NCBI RefSeq assembly: GCF_003367375.1
Contig: NZ_CP031416.1
Coordinates: 999,501 to 1,063,500 of the forward strand
Reading direction: 5' to 3'
DNA: 64,000 bases
From: Gallaecimonas mangrovi
GTDB lineage: Bacteria; Pseudomonadota; Gammaproteobacteria; Enterobacterales; Gallaecimonadaceae
Below the pieces are notes generated by a model. The model did not search any database. It was not told the DNA's origin and was given only the letters and a program-made list of their open reading frames with translations. The position numbers and the translations under genes are program-made. Shown piece after piece: positions 43,701 through 52,176 of this stretch. Within the stretch, counting starts at the first letter, position 1. The number at the start of each line of letters is the position of its first letter.

Positions 43701-43854
43701 CTATCCGTCCTGATGAAAACAAAAGCAATGTGTTATTTGTACCGAAAAGCGGGGGAAAGTTTCGCGATTCCTTGCGCAATTGCGTTAATTCTTTTGCTTA
43801 ACAGCATATTTTTAAAGGGAAATGTGTTTTTTGTTAACAAATATTGGTTGAAGC

Positions 43855-43879
43855 AAAAGGCGCCAATGGCGCCTTTTTT
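43855..43879. terminator. intrinsic terminator
   Basis: AAAAGGCGCC (43855-43864), loop AAT, GGCGCC (43868-43873) then T6. It ends the minus-strand aldo/keto reductase gene. Confidence 0.88.
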
Positions 43880-44930
43880 AGTAAGGGGCAGGAAAGCGCC
43901 TTAGCACGGCAGCAATGTCGGCCAGCGCCGCTTCGCTTAGGGTGAGCGTAAAGGCAGCGATATCTTCTTTTAACTGCGCCAAGGTGGTGGCACCAATAAT
44001 GGTGGAGGTTACGCCATCCACCTGCTTGCACCAGGCCAGTGCCAGCTCGGCCGGGCTTAAGCCATGCTTTGCGGCGACCTCGCCATAGGCGGCAATAGCA
44101 CCGTTGGCGGCGTCGGTGTCCCTAAACAGGCCTTTTCGCTGCACATAGGTCCAGCGGCTGCCTTCGGGGCGGGCGCCGCCCAAATATTTGCCGGTCAGTG
44201 CCCCTGCTGCCAACGGCGACCAAGGCAGGTAGGCGACATCTTCGTGCAGGCAGTTCTCAATTAAATAAGGCCAGTCTTTGGTATGCAGCAGGTTGAATTC
44301 GTTTTGAATGGACGCCAGCCTTGGCAGGCTGTGCTGCTGACTGAGCTTTAAGTAGGTGTTAATGCCCCAGGTGGTGTCGTCCGACAGGCCAAAGTGGCGA
44401 ATTTTCCCGGCCTTGATGCAGTCATCAACGGCAGTCAGGATCTCTAGCATCTGTTCGGTATGGGCTTTGCCGTCAACGTCGCTAAAGCGCACCATGTCCG
44501 GCCACTGCTTACCGAAATGGGGGGAAGTACGGTTAGGCCAATGTAACTGGTACAGGTCGAGATAATCGGTTTGCAGCCGCTTGAGGGAATGGTCTACCGC
44601 TTCTTTGAGGGTGGCACCCGAGATGTCGCTACCGCCACGAATATAGGAAAGGCCGTTACCGGCCATCTTGCTGGCCAGCACTAGGTGTTGGCGCTTGGCA
44701 CTGTTGCGCGACAACCAGTCGCCAATAATGGTTTCGGTGGCGCCATAGGTGCTTTCATTGGGGGGAATGGAGTACATCTCAGCGGTGTCGATAAAATTCA
44801 CGCCCTGCGCCAGGGCGTAGTCGAGCTGAGCGTCGGCATCGGCCTGATTGTTTTGGGTGCCCCAGGTCATGGTGCCCAAACATACCTCCGATACTTCAAG
44901 GCCGGTGCGGCCCAGTGCATGGTATTTCAT
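43878..44930 (-). CDS. aldo/keto reductase, Tas-like
   Basis: The start is ATG 44930, which has AAGGA eight bases upstream; ATG 44939 is also in frame. The 350-residue NADPH-dependent TIM-barrel enzyme has the full AKR catalytic tetrad Asp48, Tyr53, Lys88 and His130. The sequence LGTMTWGTQNNQADADAQLD and the overall length are very close to E. coli Tas, a protein that can suppress a starvation-dependent tyrosine auxotrophy but whose natural substrate is unknown. It is monocistronic, and a cytosolic carbonyl reductase role is the safe assignment. Confidence 0.92.
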   Translation of the reverse strand: MKYHALGRTGLEVSEVCLGTMTWGTQNNQADADAQLDYALAQGVNFIDTAEMYSIPPNESTYGATETIIGDWLSRNSAKRQHLVLASKMAGNGLSYIRGGSDISGATLKEAVDHSLKRLQTDYLDLYQLHWPNRTSPHFGKQWPDMVRFSDVDGKAHTEQMLEILTAVDDCIKAGKIRHFGLSDDTTWGINTYLKLSQQHSLPRLASIQNEFNLLHTKDWPYLIENCLHEDVAYLPWSPLAAGALTGKYLGGARPEGSRWTYVQRKGLFRDTDAANGAIAAYGEVAAKHGLSPAELALAWCKQVDGVTSTIIGATTLAQLKEDIAAFTLTLSEAALADIAAVLRRFPAPY

Positions 44931-45099
44931 CAAATACATCCTTTTGTGCGCAGTGCCTTCAAGCTAACCAAGCATGAGCTTAAACACAAACCCCCTTGCT
45001 TCTTTGCGGCTGCTCCAAAAGCCTTTTGCGGCCAACATGGCTTGGGCGCGGTGGTGTTGGGCGTTATGGTGTTAAAATCCCCCAGAGTAAGGAAAGCTT

Positions 45100-46104
45100 A
45101 TGTCTACGTTTTTTAAGGTGTTATCGGTGCTTGCCGTCTTTTGCTGCGCCAGTGCCTATAGCGAAGAAAAGTCCGCTTATGGGCCAGAGCTGGAAGGCTT
45201 TAGTTACCCTTGGCCGGTGCACCAATTCAAATTTGAGTCCCAGCAAAATACCCTGCATATGGCCTATATGGATGTGGCGCCCAGCAGCCAAGCGAATGGA
45301 CTGACCGTGGTACTGCTGCACGGTAAGAACTTTTGTGGTGCCACCTGGGAAAGCAGTGCCCGGGTGCTCAGCAAGGCTGGCTACCGGGTTGTGATCCCCG
45401 ACCAAATCGGCTTTTGTAAATCCAGCAAGCCCAAGGCCTACCAATACACCTTTCAGCAACTGGCTGAAAACACCAAGCAGTTACTCGAAAGCCTTGGCAT
45501 TCATAAGGCCATTATCATGGGCCATTCTACCGGCGGCATGTTGGCCATTCGTTATGGTTTGATGTACCCCAAAGCCACCGCTCAGCTGGTGTTGGTGGAC
45601 CCTATTGGTTTAGAAGACTGGAAGCGCAAGGGCGTACCTTACCTGGGGGTTGACCGCTGGTATCAGCACGAGCTGAAAAAAACCGACACCGGCATTCGCA
45701 ACTACGAGCGTAAAACCTATTACGCAGGGCAGTGGAAACCTGAATACGAAAAATGGGTGCAAATGCTGGCGGGTATGTACCGTGGCCCCGGCAAAGACAT
45801 TGTGGCTTGGAACTCAGCACTGCTTTACAACATGATTTACACCCAGTCGGTGTATTACGAGCTGCAAGATATTACCGAACCCACCTTGCTGATGGTGGGT
45901 GCCAAAGACACGACTGCCATCGGCAAGGCCTTTGCTGCCCCTGCCGACCGCGCCAAGCTCGGTAACTACCCGGTGCTGGCAAAAGCAGCGGCTAAGCGCA
46001 TTCCTCATGCCAGCCTGGTTATTTTCCCCGATGCCGGTCATGCCCCACAAATGCAAGAACCGGATAAGTTTCACCAGATATTGTTGTCAAAGTTGCTGAA
46101 GTAG
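45100..46104 (+). CDS. secreted alpha/beta hydrolase
   Basis: The 334-residue product has a signal peptide (KVLSVLAVFCCASAYS). The alpha/beta hydrolase fold is clear, with the oxyanion strand VVLLHGKNFCG, the nucleophile elbow MGHSTGGML (Ser143), an acid in VGAKDTTAIG and the catalytic His in FPDAGHAPQMQEP. AGGAAAG lies ahead of the ATG. It is a probable periplasmic or secreted esterase or lipase; the substrate is unknown. It is divergent from the Tas-like gene and has its own terminator. Confidence 0.88.
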   Translation: MSTFFKVLSVLAVFCCASAYSEEKSAYGPELEGFSYPWPVHQFKFESQQNTLHMAYMDVAPSSQANGLTVVLLHGKNFCGATWESSARVLSKAGYRVVIPDQIGFCKSSKPKAYQYTFQQLAENTKQLLESLGIHKAIIMGHSTGGMLAIRYGLMYPKATAQLVLVDPIGLEDWKRKGVPYLGVDRWYQHELKKTDTGIRNYERKTYYAGQWKPEYEKWVQMLAGMYRGPGKDIVAWNSALLYNMIYTQSVYYELQDITEPTLLMVGAKDTTAIGKAFAAPADRAKLGNYPVLAKAAAKRIPHASLVIFPDAGHAPQMQEPDKFHQILLSKLLK

Positions 46105-46111
46105 CAGTAAT

Positions 46112-46137
46112 AAAAAAGGGCCATTGGGCCCTTTTTT
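46112..46137. terminator. intrinsic terminator
   Basis: AAAAAAGGGCC (46112-46122), loop ATTG, GGCCCTTTTTT (46127-46137), right after the secreted hydrolase gene. Confidence 0.9.
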
Positions 46138-46557
46138 ATTCAAATGCTGGTGCTGAAACACTTTGTTTTTTTAATTGGCTAAGTTTAAATTCAACAAGAA
46201 AGCAGGGTTATAAAAAGGCCTGATGGGCTGTAAGTGATTATCACTGCATTTCGTATCAGCCTAATCTTTTACTCGCTTTTGTAGCTGTAGTTGGCTAAAG
46301 CTTAAATTCCTTAAGGTTTTTTGTTTTTGTGTTTTTATTTAATTATTGATAATTAAAGACTTTTTATTTTTCATTGGTACTGTTGTCCTACCTGAGTTAT
46401 TTACTGCTAATGCGTTAAAGCATATAGATGATTTGCTTTTTAAATTGGAACGCTTTACTGGTAAAACGCGGCTTTTTATTTACCCCTATTTAAAGAAATA
46501 GTGCTTTACATTTAAGGCGCTTGACAGCGAATTTCGCGCAGTTTTACATAGCGCTCC
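46138..46557. other. AT-rich intergenic region
   Basis: 420 bp without a supported gene and clearly AT-rich. A small palindrome AGTGAT-T-ATCACT lies at 46233-46245. It must contain the promoter of the NRDE gene; nothing else is recognised. Confidence 0.5.
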
Positions 46558-47307
46558 ATGTGTACTGTTGTGATTTTGCGCCGCCCTGGCCATTGCTGGC
46601 CTTTATTAATTGCCGGCAACCGAGATGAAATGAATAGTCGCCCCTGGCAGGCGCCGGGGCATTATTGGCCAGAACAACCCGATGTGATGGCAGGGCAAGA
46701 TCTAACTAGCGGCGGTACCTGGCAAGGTATTAACGGCCAAGGGGTGGTGGCCACAGTGCTCAACCGTGCTGGCACCTTAGGGCCACAAGAGGGGATGCGT
46801 TCGCGGGGCGAACTGCCGCTTTTAGCGCTGAAATATGGCAATGCCTGCCGCGCCGCCGAAGCGCTTTCCAGTATCGACACCTCGCTTTATCGCCCTTTTA
46901 ACATGCTGGTTGCCGATGCCAAAACGGCGTTTTGGATAGCCAACAAAGGTGGCTGCTGTATGTTGGTGCAAGCGGTGCCGGAAGGCTTAAGTATGCTAAC
47001 GGCGCATGACCTTAACGATGTGCGTTCCAGCCCGCGCATGGCAAAGAACCTGCCCAAGTTTCAGCAGGCGCCAGCACCAAACCCGGTCATCGGTGACTGG
47101 CAAGCATGGGGCGATATTTTGGCGTTTCCTGGCGCCTTAGCGCCTAATCCTGAGCGTTTTAATATCCGCCCCGATGCCATGACCATCACTAGCACTATTG
47201 GCTTTGAAACCCTGTCATCTTCTTATATTGCGGTGCCGGCCGACCGCCATAAAAAGCCCTGTTGGCGATTTGTGAGTCGCGACGGTATCGTCGATCTTCA
47301 GCTCTAG
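46558..47307 (+). CDS. NRDE (TANGO2) family protein
   Basis: The 249-residue protein carries the family-defining motif AGNRDE at residues 19-24 after the conserved start MCTVVIL. A second conserved block GGTWQGINGQGVVATVLNR follows. The family resembles Ntn hydrolases, with Cys2 as the likely nucleophile, and eukaryotic TANGO2 members affect lipid and haem handling; the bacterial function is unresolved. It is cytosolic. The adjacent XRE-cupin gene starts 64 bp downstream on the same strand but has its own operator, so co-transcription is uncertain. Confidence 0.92.
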   Translation: MCTVVILRRPGHCWPLLIAGNRDEMNSRPWQAPGHYWPEQPDVMAGQDLTSGGTWQGINGQGVVATVLNRAGTLGPQEGMRSRGELPLLALKYGNACRAAEALSSIDTSLYRPFNMLVADAKTAFWIANKGGCCMLVQAVPEGLSMLTAHDLNDVRSSPRMAKNLPKFQQAPAPNPVIGDWQAWGDILAFPGALAPNPERFNIRPDAMTITSTIGFETLSSSYIAVPADRHKKPCWRFVSRDGIVDLQL

Positions 47308-47341
47308 CTGTTGTTGCTATTTCTCAAATAAGATCATATTT

Positions 47342-47355
47342 TCTCATTTTTGAGA
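47342..47355. promoter_or_regulatory. candidate operator of the XRE-cupin regulator
   Basis: TCTCA-TTTT-TGAGA is a perfect inverted repeat 16 bp before the regulator start. A related TCTCAAA half-site lies at 47322-47328. Confidence 0.6.
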
Positions 47356-47371
47356 TTTGTGGTTGTGCTTG

Positions 47372-47920
47372 ATGGATATCGAACAACGCCTTGCCGAGCA
47401 CCTTCGGCAATTACGCCTACAAAGTGCCTGGTCCCTTGATGAGTTAGCCAAGGAAAGTGGCGTTAGCCGCGCCACCCTGTCGCGCCTTGAAAAAGGCAGT
47501 GTTAGCCCAACCACGGCGGTGCTGGCCAAGCTTTGTAGCTGTTATGGCTTAACTCTGTCGCAGTTGCTGCAACAGGCCGAGGCGCAAAGCCCGGCGCTGG
47601 TTCGCGCCAGCGAGCAACCGTGCTGGGTAGACAGTAAAATCGGTTTCACCCGCCTGGCAGTGTCGCCCCCTGATGCCCATCTTAAGGCGGAAGTGGCACG
47701 CTGCACCCTGGCGGCAGGGTCGACGCTACATTACCCAAAGCCCAGCCGGCCCGGCCTTGAACACCACCTTTTTATGCTTCAGGGGCAATTGCGGCTAACG
47801 GTAGCGTCGGAAAGTTTTGAGCTTAATGCCGGCGATTGCCTTCGCTATAAAACCTTTGGTAGCACCGATTTTGTTGTCACCGGCAATATGGACGTGGTCT
47901 ACCTGCTAGTGCTGGTTTAA
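47372..47920 (+). CDS. XRE family regulator with C-terminal cupin domain
   Basis: The start is ATG 47372 (MDIEQRLAEHLRQLR); the frame extends to 47357. The 182-residue protein has an XRE/Cro helix-turn-helix (SLDELAKESGVSRATLSRLE) and a C-terminal cupin_2 domain with HLFMLQGQLRLTV and LNAGDCLRYKTFG. This architecture is typical of regulators such as PuuR and SutR that sense a small metabolite through the cupin. A GNAT acetyltransferase gene starts nine bases after it, so the pair forms an operon, and the regulator probably controls it through the palindrome just upstream. Confidence 0.9.
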   Translation: MDIEQRLAEHLRQLRLQSAWSLDELAKESGVSRATLSRLEKGSVSPTTAVLAKLCSCYGLTLSQLLQQAEAQSPALVRASEQPCWVDSKIGFTRLAVSPPDAHLKAEVARCTLAAGSTLHYPKPSRPGLEHHLFMLQGQLRLTVASESFELNAGDCLRYKTFGSTDFVVTGNMDVVYLLVLV

Positions 47921-47929
47921 GGGGGCAAG

Positions 47930-48457
47930 ATGACCATTATTGAATTACACGCACAGCCAGATGCAGCCTTCGCCACGGGGTTGGCAACACTACTTAGCCA
48001 ATGTGTCGAACAGGGGGCATCGGTCAGTTTTATTAGCCCTTTTAGCGAAGAAGATGCGGGCGGTTTTTGGCAGCAAAAGGTGTTTGGCCGCCTCGGCCAG
48101 CCGCGCTTTTGCCAACTGCTGGCCATTGAGCATCAGCAAGTGGTGGGCACGGTGCTGCTGGATGCGCAGCTGCCGCCAAACCAGCCGCACCGCGGCGAAG
48201 TGGCCAAGTTGCTGGTTAGCCCCGATTATCGCCGCCGCGGCATTGCCCGCCAGTTAATGCAGGCCCTAGAGGCCAAAGCTAGAGCCTGGCAGCTGCGCTT
48301 ATTGACCCTTGATACCGCCAATAGCAGCAACGCCTTGGCACTGTATTTGTCATTGGGGTTTGAGGTGGCAGGCATTATTCCAGGCTTTGCTCTAACCAGT
48401 GACGGCAAGCACTATGAGTCCACAACGGTGATGTATAAATCGTTAGCGGCTGACTAA
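47930..48457 (+). CDS. GNAT family N-acetyltransferase
   Basis: The 175-residue GNAT protein has the acetyl-CoA binding motif A around LLVSPDYRRRGIARQLMQAL (Arg/Gly-rich loop) and a C-terminal NALALYLSLGFEVAG. The substrate is not identifiable. It is in an operon with the XRE-cupin regulator 9 bp upstream; XRE-cupin/GNAT pairs are often linked to amine or antibiotic acetylation, which would fit a detoxification role. The next gene on the other strand is the two-component sensor. Confidence 0.9.
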   Translation: MTIIELHAQPDAAFATGLATLLSQCVEQGASVSFISPFSEEDAGGFWQQKVFGRLGQPRFCQLLAIEHQQVVGTVLLDAQLPPNQPHRGEVAKLLVSPDYRRRGIARQLMQALEAKARAWQLRLLTLDTANSSNALALYLSLGFEVAGIIPGFALTSDGKHYESTTVMYKSLAAD

Positions 48458-48584
48458 TTGAGCCTCAGCACCGGCGCAGGTTGCCGCTTCGCTATTTGTA
48501 CGTTGCTTCCTGTTGCAAGGTGATAAGGCCAATAGCCGCCGCTCTGGTTTACCGGCCTGCAAACAGGAAGTTGATATTGAGTGC

Positions 48585-49952
48585 CTAGCAGTCGTTAAAG
48601 ACAGGGATGGCCACTTGTACCCGCGCCCCATTTTTAGGGGATTCACCAATGGTGACGCTACCGTGGTGGCCTTCTACCAACTGGCGCACTATGGCCAGGC
48701 CCAGCCCTGAACCGCCGGTGCTGCGGGCTCTTGAGGTTTCCAAGCGCACAAAGGGTTCCAGCAGCAGTTGCCGATGCTCAGGGGCGATGCCGGGGCCGTC
48801 GTCGTCAACGGTCAATAGAAAAGTATTAGCGCTGACCGACATCGTGACATGGGTGCGGCCACCGTAGCTCAAGGCGTTTTCCAGTAAGTTAGCCAGTATG
48901 CGCCGCAGCGCCAATTTATCGCCCAACACCAAAACGGTATCGGCCAGTGGATTAATGCTGAGCGAAAGGCCGGCTTTAAAGCGCGGATGCTTGCTGATTT
49001 GTTCGCGAATCACCGGCGCTGGCGCAAACAGTTCCTGGGCCAGTTCATCGGCACCGGCGCGGCTGGTCATCAGGGCATTATCCAGCAATTCGATAATGTC
49101 TTTGACGTCCTGTTCGGCCAGGTGGCGTTCCTGGTCGTCGCTAATGCCCTCTATGCGCAAGCGCAGGCGAGTGGCAAAGGTTCGCATGTCATGTTGCAGG
49201 CCACCTAGTAGCGCCATGCGCGCCTTGAGCATGGTTTGTACCCGCAGCTGCAGGGTGCTAATGGCATGATTAAGGGCCTGCACTTCGGGGCTACGGGCTT
49301 TATCTTGGGGCAATTGCACTGGCGTGTCGGGGTGCAGCTTTTCAACGGCGCTTGCCAGCCGTGACAATGGCTTTAGCTCAAAATGCATGGTCGCCAGCGC
49401 AAAAATCGCAATCAGGCAGCCGGTTAAACCGGCAAAAAAGCCCATCGGCAGGCCTTTGGGGGTAAGCACCAACGGCGGCCTGCTCTGCAAGTCAAGCTGC
49501 AAGCCATTGTTGAGCGTGACATAGATACTCACCGGGTCTTGCGTTGGCATCGGTGAGAAGGTTTGCAGCAATACGTTAATGGCTTGAATGGACGGCTTGC
49601 GAATAACCACAAAGGGATGGCCAGCCAAGGCCTGTTGATAATTGGCAAAGTCGGGTAGGGCTTGTGCATTTTCAAGCTCACCCTCAGAGGCTGAAGGCAG
49701 CTCCCTTGGCGGCATGATAGACACATTCAGCAGCAAGGAGCTGCTGGCCTTATTCAGCAGTTGCCAATGGCTGGCAGGGGTTTGTTCATAAAGGTTGACC
49801 AGCGAAGCCACTTGCTCCGGGCTTGGCGCCATCATTTCTTCACGAAAGTTATGGCTAATGTAAAAGATGCCGGTATAGCTAATAAGCGAAAACAGTGACA
49901 CGCAAAAAATCAGCAGCCCAATACGGGTACGCAGGGTAAATTTGCCTATCAC
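48585..49952 (-). CDS. two-component sensor histidine kinase (EnvZ-like)
   Basis: The 455-residue inner-membrane protein has membrane segments at about 10-33 and 168-190 around a periplasmic sensor of about 135 residues, then HAMP (191-243). The H-box is LQHDMRTFATRLRLR (phospho-accepting His254), and the HATPase domain shows the N, G1 and G2 boxes (VDDDGPGIAP and GGSGLGLAIVRQL). The HDMRTF H-box is a mild variant of the EnvZ-type HDLRTP. The GTG start at 49952 overlaps the response regulator's stop (GTGA), so the two are translationally coupled. The signal is unknown. Confidence 0.92.
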   Translation of the reverse strand: MIGKFTLRTRIGLLIFCVSLFSLISYTGIFYISHNFREEMMAPSPEQVASLVNLYEQTPASHWQLLNKASSSLLLNVSIMPPRELPSASEGELENAQALPDFANYQQALAGHPFVVIRKPSIQAINVLLQTFSPMPTQDPVSIYVTLNNGLQLDLQSRPPLVLTPKGLPMGFFAGLTGCLIAIFALATMHFELKPLSRLASAVEKLHPDTPVQLPQDKARSPEVQALNHAISTLQLRVQTMLKARMALLGGLQHDMRTFATRLRLRIEGISDDQERHLAEQDVKDIIELLDNALMTSRAGADELAQELFAPAPVIREQISKHPRFKAGLSLSINPLADTVLVLGDKLALRRILANLLENALSYGGRTHVTMSVSANTFLLTVDDDGPGIAPEHRQLLLEPFVRLETSRARSTGGSGLGLAIVRQLVEGHHGSVTIGESPKNGARVQVAIPVFNDC

Positions 49953-50671
49953 AAGGATTCCACCTGGGCGGTAAACAAATAGCCGCTGTTACGCACGGTG
50001 GTAATTAACTTATTGTCTGGGGCCGCGTCGGCTAATTTACGCCTGAGCCGCGACACCAGCATATCCACCGAGCGGTCAAACGGCGCGGCATCCATGCCTT
50101 TTAGGCGATTTAAAATCATGTCGCGCGACAGCACGCGCCGGGACTGCTGTACAAAGCAATTTAACAGCTCAAACTCGCCGCTGGTCAGGTCAATATTTTG
50201 GCCATCGTTGGTGGTAAGTTCACGGGTGGCCAGGTTCAGTACAAAAGCATCAAAGGCGATGCGACTTTGCTGGCTGGTAAGTGACGCTTTGGCGAGCCCC
50301 GCCCGGCGCAGCAGCGCCCTGACCCTGGCCAGCAGTTCCCGGGGGCTAAAGGGTTTAACCAGGTAGTCATCGGCGCCCATTTCCAGGCCAACCACCTTGT
50401 CGATTTCATCGCTTTTGGCGGTCAGCATCAAAATGGGCAACTGCTCGTCCATCCGCCGCAGGCGCCGACAAATGCTCAGGCCATTTTCACCTGGCAGCAT
50501 TAAGTCCAGCACCAGCATTGATGCTGGTTGCTTGGCCATGGCTATGGTGAGGGCGTTGGCATCGGCAACGGTGGTAACGCTGTAACCTTCGTGGCCTAGC
50601 ATTTTCGATACCAGACGGCTGATCTCCGGATCGTCGTCCACCACAATGATGTGAAAATTGGTCTTGTTCAT
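49949..50671 (-). CDS. OmpR family response regulator
   Basis: With ATG 50671 the product is 240 residues. The receiver domain has the acidic pocket VVDDDPE (Asp12-14), the phospho-acceptor Asp56 in LVLDLMLPG, Thr84 and Lys106 in YLVKPF. A winged helix of the OmpR/PhoB type fills the C-terminal 100 residues (DLTSGEFELLNCFVQQS, then RSVDMLVSRLRRKL). It partners the kinase downstream. Its promoter faces a region with 10-bp-spaced GTTAC repeats that look like its own binding sites. Confidence 0.93.
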   Translation of the reverse strand: MNKTNFHIIVVDDDPEISRLVSKMLGHEGYSVTTVADANALTIAMAKQPASMLVLDLMLPGENGLSICRRLRRMDEQLPILMLTAKSDEIDKVVGLEMGADDYLVKPFSPRELLARVRALLRRAGLAKASLTSQQSRIAFDAFVLNLATRELTTNDGQNIDLTSGEFELLNCFVQQSRRVLSRDMILNRLKGMDAAPFDRSVDMLVSRLRRKLADAAPDNKLITTVRNSGYLFTAQVESL

Positions 50672-50720
50672 GCTGCCATTATCTCCAGCGCTTAACCGAT
50701 AGCGAGCAGAAAATTGCACC

Positions 50721-50761
50721 TGTTACCTATTGTTACGCGGCGCCGAAAACCGTTACCGGTT
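50721..50761. promoter_or_regulatory. candidate response-regulator binding sites (GTTAC repeats)
   Basis: TGTTAC occurs at 50721-50726 and 50731-50736, CGTTAC at 50751-50756, and GGTTAC again at 50796-50801. The first three are in phase at 10- and 20-bp steps, the pattern of OmpR-family tandem sites. AACCG-TTAC-CGGTT (50748-50761) overlaps the third. They lie between the response regulator gene and the candidate small RNA. Confidence 0.55.
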
Positions 50762-50786
50762 GAGGCATGGCTGACATATTCCAAGG

Positions 50787-50880
50787 TACTTTGCCGGTTA
50801 CTATCGTCCACTCTATCCGTCTGTAGCTCTAGGTAGCACTTGGAGCCGGTAATCGTTCTTTGCCGGCTCCGCTTTTTTTG
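50787..50880 (+). ncRNA. candidate small RNA with intrinsic terminator
   Basis: A strong plus-strand terminator, GGAGCCGG (50842-50849), loop, CCGGCTCC (50863-50870), then GC and seven T, ends a region with no plus-strand gene. A possible promoter upstream has TTACCG at 50753 and CATATT at 50775, spaced 16 bp, so transcription could begin near 50787. The proposed transcript of about 90 bases would be divergent from the two-component genes and have the GTTAC repeats at about -66 to -31, which suits activation by the response regulator. Start and function are inferred. Confidence 0.45.
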
Positions 50881-51018
50881 CGATACAGATGGCGCCTCAT
50901 GCTGACCTTGCCTCGGTTTTAAAGGCTCGCTAACCGGTGTTTTATCACTCAGGCATAACCTTTGGCAGGAACTTGGCTGGAAATGTGAGCAGGGATGAGC
51001 GGCTGCTGGCGTTATACA

Positions 51019-51444
51019 TTACTTGGCCAGCAAGGGGCTAACATGCAGGTTTAATTGCAGATCTACGACATCGTATCCCATCTGCTGCGCCTTTTGTTTC
51101 AGCGCTTTAACCAAGCCTTCGTCCACCCATTCTTCTATCTGGCCGTCCTTTACATTCACCAAGTGAAAATGCGGTTCACCCTTGGCCAGCTCATAGTGGG
51201 CTTTGCCTTCACTAAAATGCTGACGGTGAATGAGGCCCGCGCTACAAAGGTCGGCCAATACCCGGTAAATGGCGGTTGGCCCCATAGACTCGCCTTGCTG
51301 CTGCATCTTTTGGTAAAGCTGTTCGGCGGTAAAGTGCTGCTGGCTTTGTAGCAGGGTTTCTAACAGCGCCAAACGCTGGCTGGTTGCTTTAATGCCGCTG
51401 TCTTTAATGAGCTGGGCGGCATTTCCAAGCTGGGTGTCGGCCAT
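51019..51444 (-). CDS. Fur family metal-responsive regulator
   Basis: The start is ATG 51444 with AAGGAG nine bases upstream; the longer frame overlaps the PadR gene. The 141-residue protein has the Fur winged helix (FTAEQLYQKMQQQGESMGPT, then AIYRVLADLCSAGLIHRQHF) and the HFHLV regulatory metal-site motif. It lacks the CxxC structural zinc cysteines of E. coli Fur, like many Irr/PerR-type or divergent Fur paralogues. It starts one base after the PadR gene stop, so the two are translationally coupled. Whether it senses iron, manganese or another metal cannot be read. Confidence 0.9.
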   Translation of the reverse strand: MADTQLGNAAQLIKDSGIKATSQRLALLETLLQSQQHFTAEQLYQKMQQQGESMGPTAIYRVLADLCSAGLIHRQHFSEGKAHYELAKGEPHFHLVNVKDGQIEEWVDEGLVKALKQKAQQMGYDVVDLQLNLHVSPLLAK

Positions 51445-51445
51445 G

Positions 51446-52000
51446 TTAAAGCTCCTTGGCCATACGGCTAGCGGCATCATTGAGAATAGTGACCAATTTC
51501 TCGACCGTGGCCGCATCGGGTTCACCCTGACCAAGCCGTAAAAAGAGGGCGTTTTTGAAGTTTTCCATGGCCAAGCGCAGCTCGGGTACGCGCCGAGCCC
51601 GGCGGCGGTCTTGCGCACGGCTCAGTTTGGCGCGGGCTTTTTCTATGAGGTCGGCGTTGGCGGTTAAGAAGTGCAGGCCTTCGTCAGTAATGCCAAAGGC
51701 TTTGCGATTTCCCTCTTGGCTAACCACGGCAACATGCCCCATGTCTTCTAACAGGTTCAACGTTGGGTAAACCATGCCCGGGCTTGGGCTTTGCTCGCCG
51801 CCAGCTAAGTCGCCAATGGCGCGAATAAGCTCGTAGCCGTGGGCCGGACCTTCTTTTAACTGGCTCAAAATTAAAATGCGGATGTCGTCAGCGCTAAAAA
51901 GCCGCTGGCGGCGGCCGCCACCGCGCTCCATTGAGTCAAACAGTGACGACGCTTCATGGCGGCGGCCTCGGCCGCCGTGGCGATGAAATAATCGCTGCAT
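51446..52000 (-). CDS. PadR family regulator, YqjI-like
   Basis: The 184-residue protein has a basic His/Gly/Arg-rich leader (RLFHRHGGRGRRHE), then the PadR core FSADDIRILILSQLKEGPAHGYELIRAI and the signature SPSPGMVYPTLNLLEDMGHV. This layout resembles E. coli YqjI, a nickel-responsive PadR regulator of a ferric-siderophore reductase gene, although the leader here has far fewer histidines. Coupling with a Fur-family gene one base downstream points to metal homeostasis. An AT-rich palindrome 30 bp upstream is a likely operator. Confidence 0.88.
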   Translation of the reverse strand: MQRLFHRHGGRGRRHEASSLFDSMERGGGRRQRLFSADDIRILILSQLKEGPAHGYELIRAIGDLAGGEQSPSPGMVYPTLNLLEDMGHVAVVSQEGNRKAFGITDEGLHFLTANADLIEKARAKLSRAQDRRRARRVPELRLAMENFKNALFLRLGQGEPDAATVEKLVTILNDAASRMAKEL

Positions 52001-52032
52001 AAGATAGCTCTTATTGGTTAAATTTAGATCAA

Positions 52033-52057
52033 AAGATATATCTTAATATATTTTAAG
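52033..52057. promoter_or_regulatory. candidate operator of the PadR-Fur operon
   Basis: AAGATATATCTT (52033-52044) is a perfect palindrome and CTTAA-n6-TTAAG (52042-52057) overlaps it, forming two joined AT-rich inverted repeats in the operon promoter. YqjI-type regulators bind similar AT-rich repeats (family knowledge). Confidence 0.65.
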
Positions 52058-52140
52058 ACAAGGCTGTTTTCGGTAACGGTGCGTTATCAGCCGGAGACTT
52101 ATTCAGAAGGAGGGGAGGTGGTGGGCGCAAAAGTACCGAA

Positions 52141-52165
52141 GGCAGGCCAAGAGAATTGGCCTGCC
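52141..52165. terminator. hairpin downstream of the DUF190 gene
   Basis: GGCAGGCCAA (52141-52150), loop GAGAA, TTGGCCTGCC (52156-52165). The U tract is weak on both strands, so termination may be partial. Confidence 0.65.
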
Positions 52166-52176
52166 AGGTAACGAAA

